Assembly (NCBI GenBank): GCA_002917775.1
Contig: KZ627161.1
Coordinates: 1,298,467 to 1,362,466 of the forward strand
Direction: 5' to 3'
DNA from: Glaciozyma antarctica PI12
Lineage: Eukaryota > Basidiomycota > Microbotryomycetes > Kriegeriales > Camptobasidiaceae
Length of the DNA stretch: 64,000 nucleotides
The position numbers and the translations under genes are program-made. The notes under the pieces are model-generated. The model searched no databases. It was given only the letters and a program-made list of their open reading frames with translations, and was not told the DNA's origin. Numbering within the stretch: the stretch's first letter is position 1; each line of letters starts with the position of its first letter. Below, piece after piece: positions 1 through 10,558 of this stretch.

Positions 1-3000
1 GCGCCGCGCAGGGGGACGTGTCGTCGGATTCAACTCTGGGCTACGCATTACGAAGGAGACCGCCTACTCGGGTCGTGGACTTGAAGTGGGACCGAACACG
101 CAGTATCGGGTGCGTTCATTCGAGCGAGATGGCACGGCAAGCTGAACTAACTCGCAACCTCCCCCAGACTCCCCGCTACGTCGACCCTCGCTCAGTCCTC
201 CACACAACCGACAAGCATGCCAAACGTCTCATGCTCACCTCCCGCCGCGCCGCCCTCGCTCTCGGCAAATCCTCCGACCCGTCCTCCCTCTCCGACCCCT
301 TCCTCGCCTCCTCCCTCGACCCCACTCGCTTCGTCCCATTCGAGTCCGAGCAATCCGTCCCCGACAAGCTCGCCCAGCTCGAATTCGAAGAAGGGACGGA
401 CTACCGCTCCATCGCCGGCCTCGTCAAGCCTGCGGACCTCGAGCCAGCAGACGAATCGGAGGAAGACGACCTCTTCGGTGGCGCGGGGATCACGGGCGGA
501 GAGTCGCAGGACGACTACCTCAAGCGACGGAACCTCGAGCTCGATCGGGCCCTGCGCGAATCGCCCAAGAACGTCGACCTCTGGCTCGAATTCGTCGATT
601 TCCAGGACGAGGTCGCCTTGACTAGCTTCATGGGCGGTTCGGCGAAGCGCGCTCTGAGCAAGGTCGAACGCACGAGCACTTCCGAGATCAAGCTTTCCAT
701 CTTGGATCGCGCACTCGCCGTCGCGGGGAACCAGGATTCCGAGGCGCTCCTCCTCGCGTACCTCCGCGCGGCGTCGGACGTTTGGGATCCGAAGAAGGTC
801 CTCTATCGTTGGGGAGAGACGCTGAGGAGTCATCCGAAGCTTACGGGCTTGTGGATCGAGTACGTCTCGTGGAGGCAGACCAGTTGGGCCAACTTTGGAG
901 TGCGAGAGGTCGTAGAGGTGTTTGAGGAGAGCTTTAAGGTGCTGGTAGCGGCGGCGGAGAAGGAGAAGGTGGGATCGAATGGTGAGTCCAGGGTTGGGAG
1001 ACTAGCTTTGGTACTGATTGTTTTTCGTGCTCGTGACGTTTTCTCTGCAGGTCGCGAAATGCTCGAAGGCAACTCGATCTACCTCTTCCTGCGATTGTGC
1101 TTGATGCTTCGTCAAGCCGGTGAGTGACTCTCCCACTTGATCAAAGCGACCCTCGAGCTCATTCCATGCGTCCGTAGGCTTCTCGGAACGAGCTCTCGCT
1201 GCTTTCCAAGCTCTCATTGAGCTCAACTATTTCCGGCCCGACAAGCATCTCGCCCCAGCATCTCACGAGCCCGAAAGCAAGTGGCGCGCGCGAACTCTCT
1301 CCTACCTCGAGACCTTTTGGGACTCTGAAGTACCTCGGATTGGCGAGACGGCCGCAAAAGGATGGAAGAACAGCTCCGACGAAGCCGAACCGACCTCCCT
1401 ACGTAAGCTCTAACCGTCAGCTCCCCTCATTCGACCCCCGAAGACCCTTTCGAGCGCTGGCTAGCGTCCGAGAATCTCACGGTAGCCTCGCAACCTCGTC
1501 CTGCGCGTGCAACGGATCCCGGCGTCGACGACGACATCGATCCCTTCCGCGTAGTCCTCTTCGACGACGTGCGCGACTTTCTCTTCATCTGCCACTCGCC
1601 CAACTCGAAGACCCAACTCATCTACGCCTTCCTCACCTTCCTCGGCCTCCCTTTCGTCCCTCCCGACTACCCTACCTCGAACCCTTTCTCAACCGACACC
1701 TTCATCCACACGGAGCTCGCTGAGCGTCCGTACCTACGCGAGAGGTTCTGGCCCAAGATGGTGGCGGCGAGCGTCCCGTTCGATACGGTTTCGGGAGAGG
1801 CGATGGAGCCGGAGAGGAGGAGCGCGCTGAGTGCGCCGTTTGAGGCGCCGTTTCATGCGACGCCGGTGACGGTGGATCTGCTGTTTGGGACGAAGCAGGG
1901 GTGGTTCTTGACGTTGGGGAAGGAGGATCTGAAGCATGTCGACGTCGATTTCGTCAGGTACGCCGCTACCGATCGCGTTCCTTTGAGCGCTGGCTGACTT
2001 CAGTCGTGGCGCAGGAACGTCTTCACAATCCTTCGACCTGTCGCCCCCACCGACGGATTCCTCACCCTCGACTTCTTCTCCTTCGAAGCCTGCCAGAATC
2101 CCAAAGCGTGAGTACCTTGCCGCCACCACTCCTGGCCCTCGCTAACCTCCTCTCCCCGTGCAGCGCCGTCAAGCTCGCCAAGCAAGTCCTCCGCGACAAC
2201 CGCCAGAACCTCTCTCTCTGGGACGGCTACGCCCGCATCGAACGCCAGCGAGGCAAGGTCGACGAAGCTCGCGCAGTCTACGTCACTGCCTTGTCGATGT
2301 ATCGCGAGTTCAACGTCTTGGAACAGATTGATGGGCCGCTGTTGTGGCGGGCGTGGGCAGAGATGGAGTGGGAAGAAGGGAGGTCGATGCTCGCGCTCAA
2401 GGTCCTGGTCGCCTCTGCTGCTCCTGTTGTCGAGGAGGTTGATCTTGGTGAGTTCGTTCGGGCCTCGGTGGGAGGCCCCGCTGACGAGTGAGTGTATGTA
2501 GCGTCTCTCGCCAAGGTTGATCCCGACGTTAGGCCTTCGCCATCGCAGATCCTGCGAGCTCGTCAGGTACGTCGCTCTCGCTTTCTTCGCAAGGCGTTGC
2601 TAACGCCTCTCACCTCAGTACTACACCACGCAACTCGAAGCCTCCTTCCAGCAGAATGCGACTCAATCGACGCTTCGCAACCGGAACCACGTCGCGTACT
2701 CGGCTGCCCTCTTCGAGTACATCTCTCAAGGCCTCGCCCCAGCCGTCGACATCCTCGAACGACACCTCTTCCGCCTCGACTGCGACGCTGTTCTTGGATC
2801 GTCCGAGCACGAGGAGGCGTTCATGCTCTACGCCAAACTCATGTATCGCCATGCGTCGGCGGGAGTGGGCTACAAGGCTGGACAGCTCCGCGATGTACTC
2901 GAGCGTGCGATCAAGGCGTTTCCAAACAATTCGCTGTTCCTCAGCGTCTTCTACTACAACGAGCGTGAGTGGGGGCTTGCGAGACTTGTTGAGATTGAAG

Positions 3001-3670
3001 GCTGACCCCGCTCATCTTCTCCAGTCCGAATGAAGGTTCAGAACCGCGTTCGACGCACTCTCGAGTCATCAGTCCTTACCGAGAAGCTGGCGACGAGCGA
3101 AGGATGGCTCTTCGCCATCTTTGCGGAGCTTCACCTCGACGCTCGCTCGCACAGCGTATGGGGAGTTCGGAATCTTTTCGACAGGGCTATCGAGAACCCT
3201 CGGTGAGCATTAGCTCGTTCACTTTTCTGCTACCTTGCTGACGCCGCTCTCCTCAGAACTCGACCCTCCGCGTCGCTGTGGAGTCTCTTCATCGACTTTG
3301 AGATTCGGAACGGGGAACTCGCTCGTGCGAAGGCCCTCGTATATCGCGCCGTTCGTGAATGCCCTTGGTGCAAAGGTACGTCCTGCCTCCCCTTATCCAC
3401 GACCAAGCTAATCCTCGCTTCGCAGAGCTCTACCTGAAGCCTTTCGCAGCGCCGCTCCGGGCGATGTACCGCTCCAACGAGCTGCGAGAGCTACATCGCT
3501 TGCTCCTGGAGAAGGGACTTCGAGTGCGCCTTGAGCTGGACGACTTTGCGGAGGGATGGAGGTCGGAACCGGAGGATATGGAGCAGGATTCGAGTGACGA
3601 TGAGCGGGGAGGAGTGGTCAAGGTTGCGGAGGAGCTGTATCAGGAGCGTGCGAGGCTGATGCCGTATTGA
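1..3670 (+). CDS. NRDE2: NRDE2 family protein (5' truncated by the window edge)
   Basis: NRDE-2 family proteins are nuclear helical-repeat (HAT/TPR-like) factors that work with the Mtr4 exosome helicase and splicing factors; S. pombe Nrl1 and C. elegans NRDE-2 link them to RNA turnover and small-RNA silencing. The gene enters from the left in the frame of bases 5-109 (GGRVVGFNSGLRITKE, SGRGLEVG), then a 58-base intron (110-167) leads to the conserved block with SQDDYLKRRNLELDRALRE and NVDLWLEFVDFQ. HAT-like repeats follow (NLSLWDGYARIERQRGKVDEA, SLWSLFIDFEIRNGELARAK). I count about eleven short introns, for example 982-1050. The stop is at 3668-3670 after QERARLMPY. The true start lies outside the window. 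The apparent Met at 129 is inside the first intron and should not be used. Family assignment is firm; exact exon edges are not all checked. Confidence 0.88.
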
Positions 3671-3824
3671 ATGCATTATCTCGACCTCGTTTACCGCCAT
3701 CGCTTCGGATGGAGAAAGGAGGAAAGGAGAGGAGAAGAGCGCTGTCCGGACCGCAGTGCCGCGAACACACTGCGCCGAGCGCGCACCTCTCCCTTCTCCC
3801 TCCTACTTCCCCTCTCCCTTCACG

Positions 3825-4957
3825 ATGCCCATCACCTCCGACTCCCACTCCGTCCACCTCTCCATTCCCGGCTCTACCGCCTCTGTGGCTCTACTGGGAG
3901 CCACAATCATCTCCTACGTCTCCAAGGGTGCCGAGCGACTATTCCTCAGCCGCAAGTCTTCCATCGAGGGACCAGCTGCGTAAGTCTGGCCATTGGAGTC
4001 TGTGAACCAGGACTGGCGCTGCCGGAAGCAAGCGGGGCTAGCTAAGAGCGACCTTGCTGACCTCTCCTCCTCGCAGCATTCGCGGCGGTATCCCCCTCTG
4101 CTGGCCATGCTTTGGTCCTGCCCCAAAGGAAGAGCCGTTCGCTGAGCTCAAGCAGCACGGATTCGCTCGCACAAGCGTGTGGGCCTTAGATTCCTCAGCT
4201 TCAGGCGACATCGCGGACGGCGTCAAGGCAGTGTTCAGTGCGTCCCCCCTCTCCCGCTCCCAACAGCAGCTACTCACGCCCTCCCGACAGCTCTCGAGAC
4301 CTCTCCTTTTACGCCAGCAGCTTTCACTACGGCCTTCAAGCTCGCTTACACCGTCCACCTCACCTCGACCCACCTAGCCGTCTCCCTCCGCGTCACTTCC
4401 CCAACTTCCAATCCCAGCCCTCTACGCTTCCAAGCTCTCCTCCATTCGTACCTCCGTCTTCCAGCCGGTGTTACGCCACCTCAAGTCCGTGTCACCCCGC
4501 TGGGAGGGCTGGAATACATCGATAAAGTGCACGGAGGAGCGAGAGTGAAGGAGGAGCGAGCGGTGGTGGAGGTGGATGGACCGGCTGGGGAGGTGGACAG
4601 GGTGTACTTGGGAGCGCCGGATGCGCTCGAAGTTTCGTATGCGGGCGCGTCGGGAGGGATGGAGTGCACGAAGACGGGGCTGGCGGACGTTGTCGTGAGT
4701 TGAGTTGGACTTCGCATGGAAGGAACGTGCTGATGTTCGCTGCGTAGCTCTGGAACCCTGGACCCGCCAAGGGAGCCACGATTGCGGATATGGAGGAGGG
4801 TGGAGCGGATCACTACATCTGCCTCGGTTCGTTTCTCGCTTCGCAGCGCTTCCCCGAGCTCACTTTTTTGGCAGAGCCCGGACAGGTTGGCTCGTTTGTT
4901 GAACTCAAGGCGGGTGAGAGCTGGAAGGGAGGCCTCACGCTCGCGTTCACCGAATAG
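3825..4957 (+). CDS. glucose-6-phosphate 1-epimerase (aldose 1-epimerase superfamily)
   Basis: This cytosolic enzyme would interconvert the alpha and beta anomers of glucose 6-phosphate (and other hexose 6-phosphates), like yeast YMR099C. The start MPITSDSHS at 3825 gives a protein of roughly 300 residues, the usual family size. Signature pieces in order: VALLGATIISYVSKG, then after a first intron (3980-4076) IRGGIPLCWPCFGP and KQHGFARTSVW, whose HGFAR carries a catalytic histidine. Next come the galactose-mutarotase-like strands (LRFQALLHSYLRLPAG), and near the end WNPGPAKGATIADM and ICLEPGQVGSFVELKAGE, where the Glu of EPG is the expected general base. There are four or five short introns. 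The stop at 4955-4957 lies only 26 bases from the stop of the convergent Stc1-like gene, so the two 3' UTRs very probably overlap. Confidence 0.85.
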
Positions 4958-4983
4958 CTGCGTTACCTCTCCGTGGTAGAATT

Positions 4984-6014
4984 TCAGCGAATGCCAGTTT
5001 CAATCGCAGGCCAAACCCACCCCCTCTCGAACGCGCTACTCTCCCGCTTGAGCTCCCGCCTTTTTTCTCCTGCTCGTCCCAAAACTGCGAGCATGACTGC
5101 GTCAGTAAAGATTTCGAGGGGACTGGCGGAACGCACGGCGTCCTCGTCGTCCTGCTCGCTGTCAGGGTCCGCTCGGCGCTTCTTCGCAGCGGTAGTCACT
5201 TTCTCGCCTACTTCTTTGTCCTCGTATTCCTCACTCACGTAATCGACATCGAACGGGCTGCGCGAAGACCCTCGTGAGCTCCCAGGTAAACCGCCAGAGC
5301 GAGAAACGCTACGAACTCAATATCCTGCAGAGACGAAGCTCATCAGCTCCAACTCAAAGTCAAGAAAAGGCTACAGAGACGTACTGCGCGTGCGCGGCTG
5401 TTGTCCTTGTTGTTCTTGCGCAGACATTCGGAGCAGACAGCTTGACTCGCCTCGGCAGCCTGGCTTTTCGAAAAGTATGCCTTGCCCTTGACGACGCCGC
5501 ACTGATAGCTAGGGGGGATACAAGTTCAGCGAGCAGTTCAAGAGGCCTTTGACTTGGGAAGGAGGCCGACGAACCACTTGAGGTTTGATTGCTGCTGAGG
5601 AGTGCAGGCCTTGCAAGTCGGCTTCGAGCTCCCGGAGCTGGCTTCGCGTTCGAAAAAAGTCAGCTTGAGCAGAGTTGTGCATCCGCTTTATACGGTGCAA
5701 CTCACGTTGTCGCACCTTCCTCAGCTGCGGTTCCGTGAACTCGTATCGGGGAAGGCTCTGCGGAGGACTGGGATGAGCTTGAAGTTTCGGGCGGGGTCAA
5801 GTGAGTAGTAAGTCAGCGCTCGTACGTTCAGTCGCTGCCTTCGCACAGCGTTGTGCTTCTTTGCAGGAAAGCGACGGCTTGCAGAGCGCCTGGCGGGGAG
5901 GCTCACCTGTCGGCGCTGAGCGCTCGGAGGAGCGGTGTACGGAGCAGGATAAACGTGAGGCCGGTCCCGCTCGCGGCTCGACCCAGCTAGAGAATCCGCA
6001 CGACGGGGTTCCAT
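4984..6014 (-). CDS. Stc1-domain protein (six exons, about 202 aa)
   Basis: A consistent six-exon model is 6014-5907, 5757-5706, 5641-5578, 5508-5385, 5324-5239 and 5158-4984, giving about 202 codons with every junction in frame. Residues about 54-110 read KPTCKACTPQQQ, then NYQCGVVKGKAYFSKSQ and AVCSECLRKN. The Cys-x2-Cys-T...Q, then C...KG..YFSKSQ...C-x2-C layout is that of the Stc1 domain. In S. pombe, Stc1 ties the RNAi effector complex (RITS) to the H3K9 methyltransferase complex CLRC. The amino end is Pro/Arg-rich and the tail is acidic (SEQ/DDEDAV region) and basic. One splice uses a CCCTAG acceptor and another a CGAAG acceptor, so these edges need RNA support. The Stc1 call rests on the motif; a role in silencing is inference, since Stc1-like domains also occur in proteins of unknown function. 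Confidence 0.65.
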
Positions 6015-6271
6015 CAGTCTACTAGAGCGCGACGAGCAGTTTGGAACGAGCTCGAGGTGGGGTCGAGCTGCCCTTGCTCTAAGCGGGGGCCTGCTACTTT
6101 AGTCTGCTGCTACTTGGCCGGACTCCGGGAGGAGGATTTCCTTGATTCCTAGCTTCCAGCTGTGCTGGACGGGACCACAGTTTGGTCTGAAGAGAGTTCG
6201 GAGGTAATACAGGATAAAAACCTTGCAGAAGCACGGCAGCTTTGACGCTCGCCGAGCCTCTTCCGCTTCTG

Positions 6272-7535
6272 TCACGCCCACCCCTTCTTCTCCAACGCCT
6301 GCACAGCTTCTTTCCCCATACTGGCGTGTACCCGCTTAGTCGGATGGTACTGCAGCGTCGAATCAGCAAGGCACAGGCGTCCTCGCGAAGAAAACGCTCA
6401 CCTCGTCCCACCAGAAGTACTCCCCAGGATTCGTGCACACCGTTACGCTCCCGTTACCGCCGTAAACTGCAGTTGAAAAGCGTCAGAGGAAATCAGGGCG
6501 AGAAGAAAAGGAAACGAACCTCCTTTGAGGCAGCTCTCGTGCAGCTTCGCAGGATCAAAGCCGTGTCGTGCTGGATCGGCAAAGAGGGTCTTGTACGTGC
6601 TGTAATAGTCGACAACAGCGACCATGAGATCGGTTTCAGCGAACTTGATAAGCTCCTTGCGAACGGCGGTGCCGAATCTGGAGAGCTGTGACGCAAAGGA
6701 CGGGAGGTGGTGCGCTGGGCTGGCTTGGAGAGGAGGGAGAGTAGGCAGTAGGAAGTGCTTTCCGCCTGGATTTAAGCCGGGTCAGCTGCGTTACCACTGG
6801 CGCAGAAGGAGAACGCACCGACAGTCTTCAGAAGACGAACTGCCGTCGCGAGGTCCTGCACCGTCTCCTGCGTGAACTTGGCGTCCAGGTTCCCAAAGAT
6901 AGCATTGTTTCCTCCTCCGTAGACGATAAAGAGCGTGTTCTGAGCTTCGGTGGCGCCTTTGAAAGCGAGGGTCTTGAGGTAGGCGCCAACTTGATCGAGG
7001 ACACTGTCCACCTTCTGAAGCGAGGATGCCGGGCCTGTCCAGCCTTGCACGAGCGTGTTGTTGGTAGTTGCACCTCCGATAGCTTCACAAAAGTCGTCAG
7101 AGCTAGGCTTCCTGGACTGGGAGCGAGGGAAGGTACCGAACGAGTGGCTGATGGGGATTGAAAAATGCTCCGCGATGTGCTGATGATAGAGGCGTCCGTT
7201 CGTGAAGCGATGGTGAGAGTACTGCACTCCGGTATCAGTCTAGAGCTACCCTCAAGCTCTGCGATCGTACGTACGTGCGAGTCGGCAGGCCACGTCTTGT
7301 TCGTCAGCCGCCATGCTCCCGTCCTGCTTCCGCCAGTGAGCTACGCGCGAATTCGAGAGGCGAGTACGCACCCATCGTCGCTCAGGGAGTCTCCAAACAC
7401 GACCAGCTGCTCAAAGCGGGGCGTGGAGGAGGCCTCGAGGTCAAAGGAACTGGCGTCGAAGACGAGAGGAGCAGAGATAGCAGAAGGAAGGATGGCTGCC
7501 GCGGCAAAGAGGACTGCACAGCAGCAGCGTAGCAT
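6272..7535 (-). CDS. secreted GDSL (SGNH) esterase, CE16-like
   Basis: This is an SGNH-fold acyl esterase of about 300 residues, resembling fungal carbohydrate esterase family 16 acetylesterases that remove acetyl groups from oligosaccharides. The start at 7535 (MLRCCCAVLFAAAAILPSA) gives a clean signal peptide. Block I is VVFGDSLSDDG with the nucleophilic serine. Block III is VYGGGNNAIFG. The C-terminal catalytic pair D-x-x-H is formed across a splice, WWDE joined to YHPTKRVH. The middle contains FTNGRLYHQHIAEHF and DLMVAVVDYYSTYK. There are about six short introns; the stop is at 6272-6274 after ALEKKGWA. It is followed upstream on the same strand by a second secreted protein gene, suggesting a small pair of extracellular enzymes, but the two have separate 5' regions. 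Substrate is not determined by the sequence. Confidence 0.82.
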
Positions 7536-7796
7536 CCGAATGAAGGACTGAGAGCACCGTCGACCGACGTGAAGGAGGAAGAGCAACCTTCGCGCGCATC
7601 CCTCACTTGACCTCTTTTCGAGGGCTACTCTTCTTCTGCCCGAAGAAACTTCTCTGCTTCCCGAGCTGATAGGCTTTATTTTTATTGCATGTAGATGTGT
7701 CTTGGGATTCCCCCGCTGACAGGAGGGTGAGGAACCAGCCTCGGGTGTCGATAACGAGGCTCCTGACCATCGCGCGTCGTAAATGTTGGTAAATGC

Positions 7797-10014
7797 TCAG
7801 CACCGCTGAGGCTTGAAGTCGAACTTGGCATTCCAACTGCTGTCGAGTAGGCCGAATCCCTGCATTTCCGAGTCGTTAGCTCTCGCCTCGAAACGGAGAA
7901 GCGAGGGAGACGTACAAACTCCTGAGAGTCGTCGAACGTGTGGATGAACCTGGGACGTCGTCAATCAGCGGCGAAGGAGTGTAAGACTTAGGAAGCCAAC
8001 CTACCAGCCAGCCTGGTATTTCTTGAACGTCGAGCAGTTGTCCGTGAACGCGCTCCAGTACGTCTTGAACCCCTCCATCGAAACTTGGTCCTCGCGGGAT
8101 CCACGACCATGGCTACCGCCCTGATGGCTCGACCATTGAGTCTGCATTCGTAGGTCAATCGCTTGCGAAGCTGGTGGGAGAGAATTGCGCACCTGGGTGA
8201 CGAAAATGGGCTGAGCGAGGGTCGTGCGAAGGTAGGAGAGCTGCTTGACGGTGTAGTCCCAGGCGTCCGAGGCCAAGGGAGATGCGTCGGGGTGGTAGTA
8301 GGGCATGATGTGAGCGTGAACCTGGTCCGTGTTGTCCTTGATCTGCGAGCCCATGTAGCCGAGTCCACTGCCGTCGGAGCCGCTCATCGTCCCAGGCCGG
8401 TCCCAATCCTCGCTGATCCCTGCGACGGCGCCGAAATCAGCAGCGCACTTGTAGAAATGAAAGCGAAGAAGAAGACGTACCGACGGGGATTCCAAACGAG
8501 TTCATCTTCGCCTTGAAGCTCTGCAGGTCCGCGACGAAGTTTCCGCCGCCTACGCCGTCTCCGATAGGCTCGCTACCGAAGGATGCGGAGTGAACGACGT
8601 AAGGAGCGACAGAGGCGTACGGCGAGGAGGTGAAGAGCTCGTATATCGAGGCCTGAGTCTGCCTCCAGAGCTCTTGCTGCGAAGGTTGACACGTCAGCTT
8701 CGCTCGCTCGCTTCCAAGCGGAATGCACGTACGTCGCCAAATCCCCACCAGACTTGAACCAGAACTCCCATTTCCTGCGCCACTCCCGCCCGAACCAAGT
8801 TCTCCCACACGCTAACGCTCCTGCACTGCGGCGCGTACACGCGCACCATCGTCGCTCCGAGACTCTTCATCTTTGCGAAATCGCGGTCAATCTTGTCGAA
8901 CTGGTTCGTCGAATCACCGCATTCCGTCACCTCCATCGGGTAGCTGAAGCCCAAGAACCCGTAGAGCGACGAGTCGGGGGCCCACCAGTTGGCACGCGAG
9001 ACGGAGGGGGCGCCGGACGAGGGGAAGGAGGAGGAGCCGAGAGGGAAGTTGCCGCTGCGTCCGTTGCTGCTCGAAGCTGATTGCGTCGGTGCGAGAGCGA
9101 AGGAGGTGCGGGTGCGAGTGCGGGTGTTCGAGGCTTTGGTGGGCTTGGGGGCCGAAGTGCGGATCGAGGAAGCTGCGGTGGTGGCGAAAAGGGATGCGAC
9201 AGCGACGAGGGTATCGTCAGATTCGAAGATGAAGGAGAAGGAGAGGGGGGAAGGCTCCATCATCCAGGGTGGCGAGAGCTTCGAAGGCAGACTTGGAGAC
9301 CGAAGTGAAGTCGCGCTGGCCCGAATTAGCACCAACGACGGCGTTGATACTGCGAGAAAGAATCATATTAGTTTGGGTAGATGGACAAGGAAGATTCGCT
9401 CACGTCTTGCCGTTCGCAGTGTTCGTGAGGATGACTTTGCTGCCACAGAGGTCCGAAACGACGTTGGAGTCCGCCCATAAGTCGGTGCTGAGTCCGATAA
9501 CCGCTTCGTCGTCTCTGGATTCGGTCATCAGAGCGTGCGAACGGCGACAAGGCAGGAAAACTCAAGAGTTGTAGCTCTTGCAGCTGCTAATGCGGCCTCG
9601 GTTTTTCGTACCAGACTCCGGTGCTGTTGTAGACCGTATCGGCGTCACAGACGCTTTCCGAATCGTCAGAAGCTTTGGCGAGTACCTTGACTACAGCCTC
9701 TACGACGACAACGGCTGCAGGAGGGAGGGAGTCAGCTCGAAGATTCCGCAGGACCGAAATTCCGGCAACATCTCGCTTCCCAAAACACCAAGGCCAGACT
9801 CACCCTCCCTTTTGCCGAACGCACGCGCACGCTTGGCCTTGTTGGCGACGGCGGGCTGGACGCGGGACGCAAGACCTCTCTCCCGCTGGTCGCCGTGACC
9901 GCGACGGAGGGTTTCCTCATGCGAGCTGGCAGCAAAGTTGCGCTCCGTGTTGGAGACGTGAGCGAAGGTGGTGGTAGAGAGGAGGAGGAGAGAGGTGATG
10001 GAGAGAGGGAGCAT
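7797..10014 (-). CDS. secreted protein with expansin/RlpA-like (DPBB) segment and GH17-like domain
   Basis: The start at 10014 gives a signal peptide (MLPLSITSLLLLSTTTFA) followed by a pro-region with dibasic sites (KREG). The stretch at about 9530-9250 reads AVIGLSTDLWADSNVV, CGSKVILTNTANGKT and, after an intron, INAVVGANSGQRDFTSVS and KSAFEALATLDDG, which resembles a double-psi beta-barrel (RlpA/expansin-like) module. A Ser/Thr/Arg-rich linker follows (about 9230-9050). The rest is GH17-like: LYGFLGFSYPMEVTECG, MVRVYAPQCRSV, VQVWWGFGD, ASFGSEPIGDG, HAHIMPYYHPDA and WFIHTFDDSQEFGFG, ending at FKPQRC. It would act on wall or extracellular beta-glucan, although the expected nucleophile region reads VTQTQWSS. 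Two oddities: the splice before the DPBB-like part is unresolved, and a run of six G at 9245-9250 breaks the frame between that part and the linker. Confidence 0.68.
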
Positions 10015-10558
10015 GTTGACGGGTGTGGAATGTGAGAAGAGTCGCAAAGATCTGTGCGTCGAGCACTGATAGAGTAGGGTTTAAAGGCGTGCGTCAAGCA
10101 CTGAGTCGTGAAAGTGATAGCGGTAGAAATCCTGGAGGACAAGGATAGGTTCAGCCTGAGGAGAGCTCGACGCGAGAAGTCCCGGCGGCGCCAGCCACCA
10201 GGGCAAGGGGAGAGGGAACTCACTGGAAGCACGCTCGCGTTGCCGTTGGAGGATGATCTAAAGGACCGGAAACCTGAGGTCGACCAAGTGAGGGGGGGGG
10301 AGGAAGAGAAAGGAGCCAGGTACGAACGGAAGTAGCTCGAAGGCCACGCGAGTCGCAGCGCTCTCCGCTCCAAATGTTGAACGATGGCGCTAAGAAGTAT
10401 TCCTCCCTCCAAGTTCCTTCCAACTCTCGTGTCCTCTCTACGAAAGACTCGACAGGGATGTGCGTGTCAAGACCAAGCGCTTTGGTCTGCATTACGAAAG
10501 AAAAACAACAATCAAAGATGAAAACGGTCCGAGCCCGACCCCACGCGAATCCTATCTA
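10015..10558. other. intergenic region between the GH17-like and Byr4-like genes
   Basis: This holds the 5' region of the GH17-like gene and the 3' region of the Byr4-like gene, both on the minus strand. It contains a short poly-G tract near 10290 and no ORF with a homologue I recognise. No tRNA-like box or repeat was seen. Confidence 0.5.

Noticed and set aside
129-170. Met at 129 as the start of NRDE2
   Set aside because: The base lies inside an intron (110-167) with a good donor, branch and acceptor; the upstream frame from base 5 carries family sequence, so the gene is truncated, not starting here.
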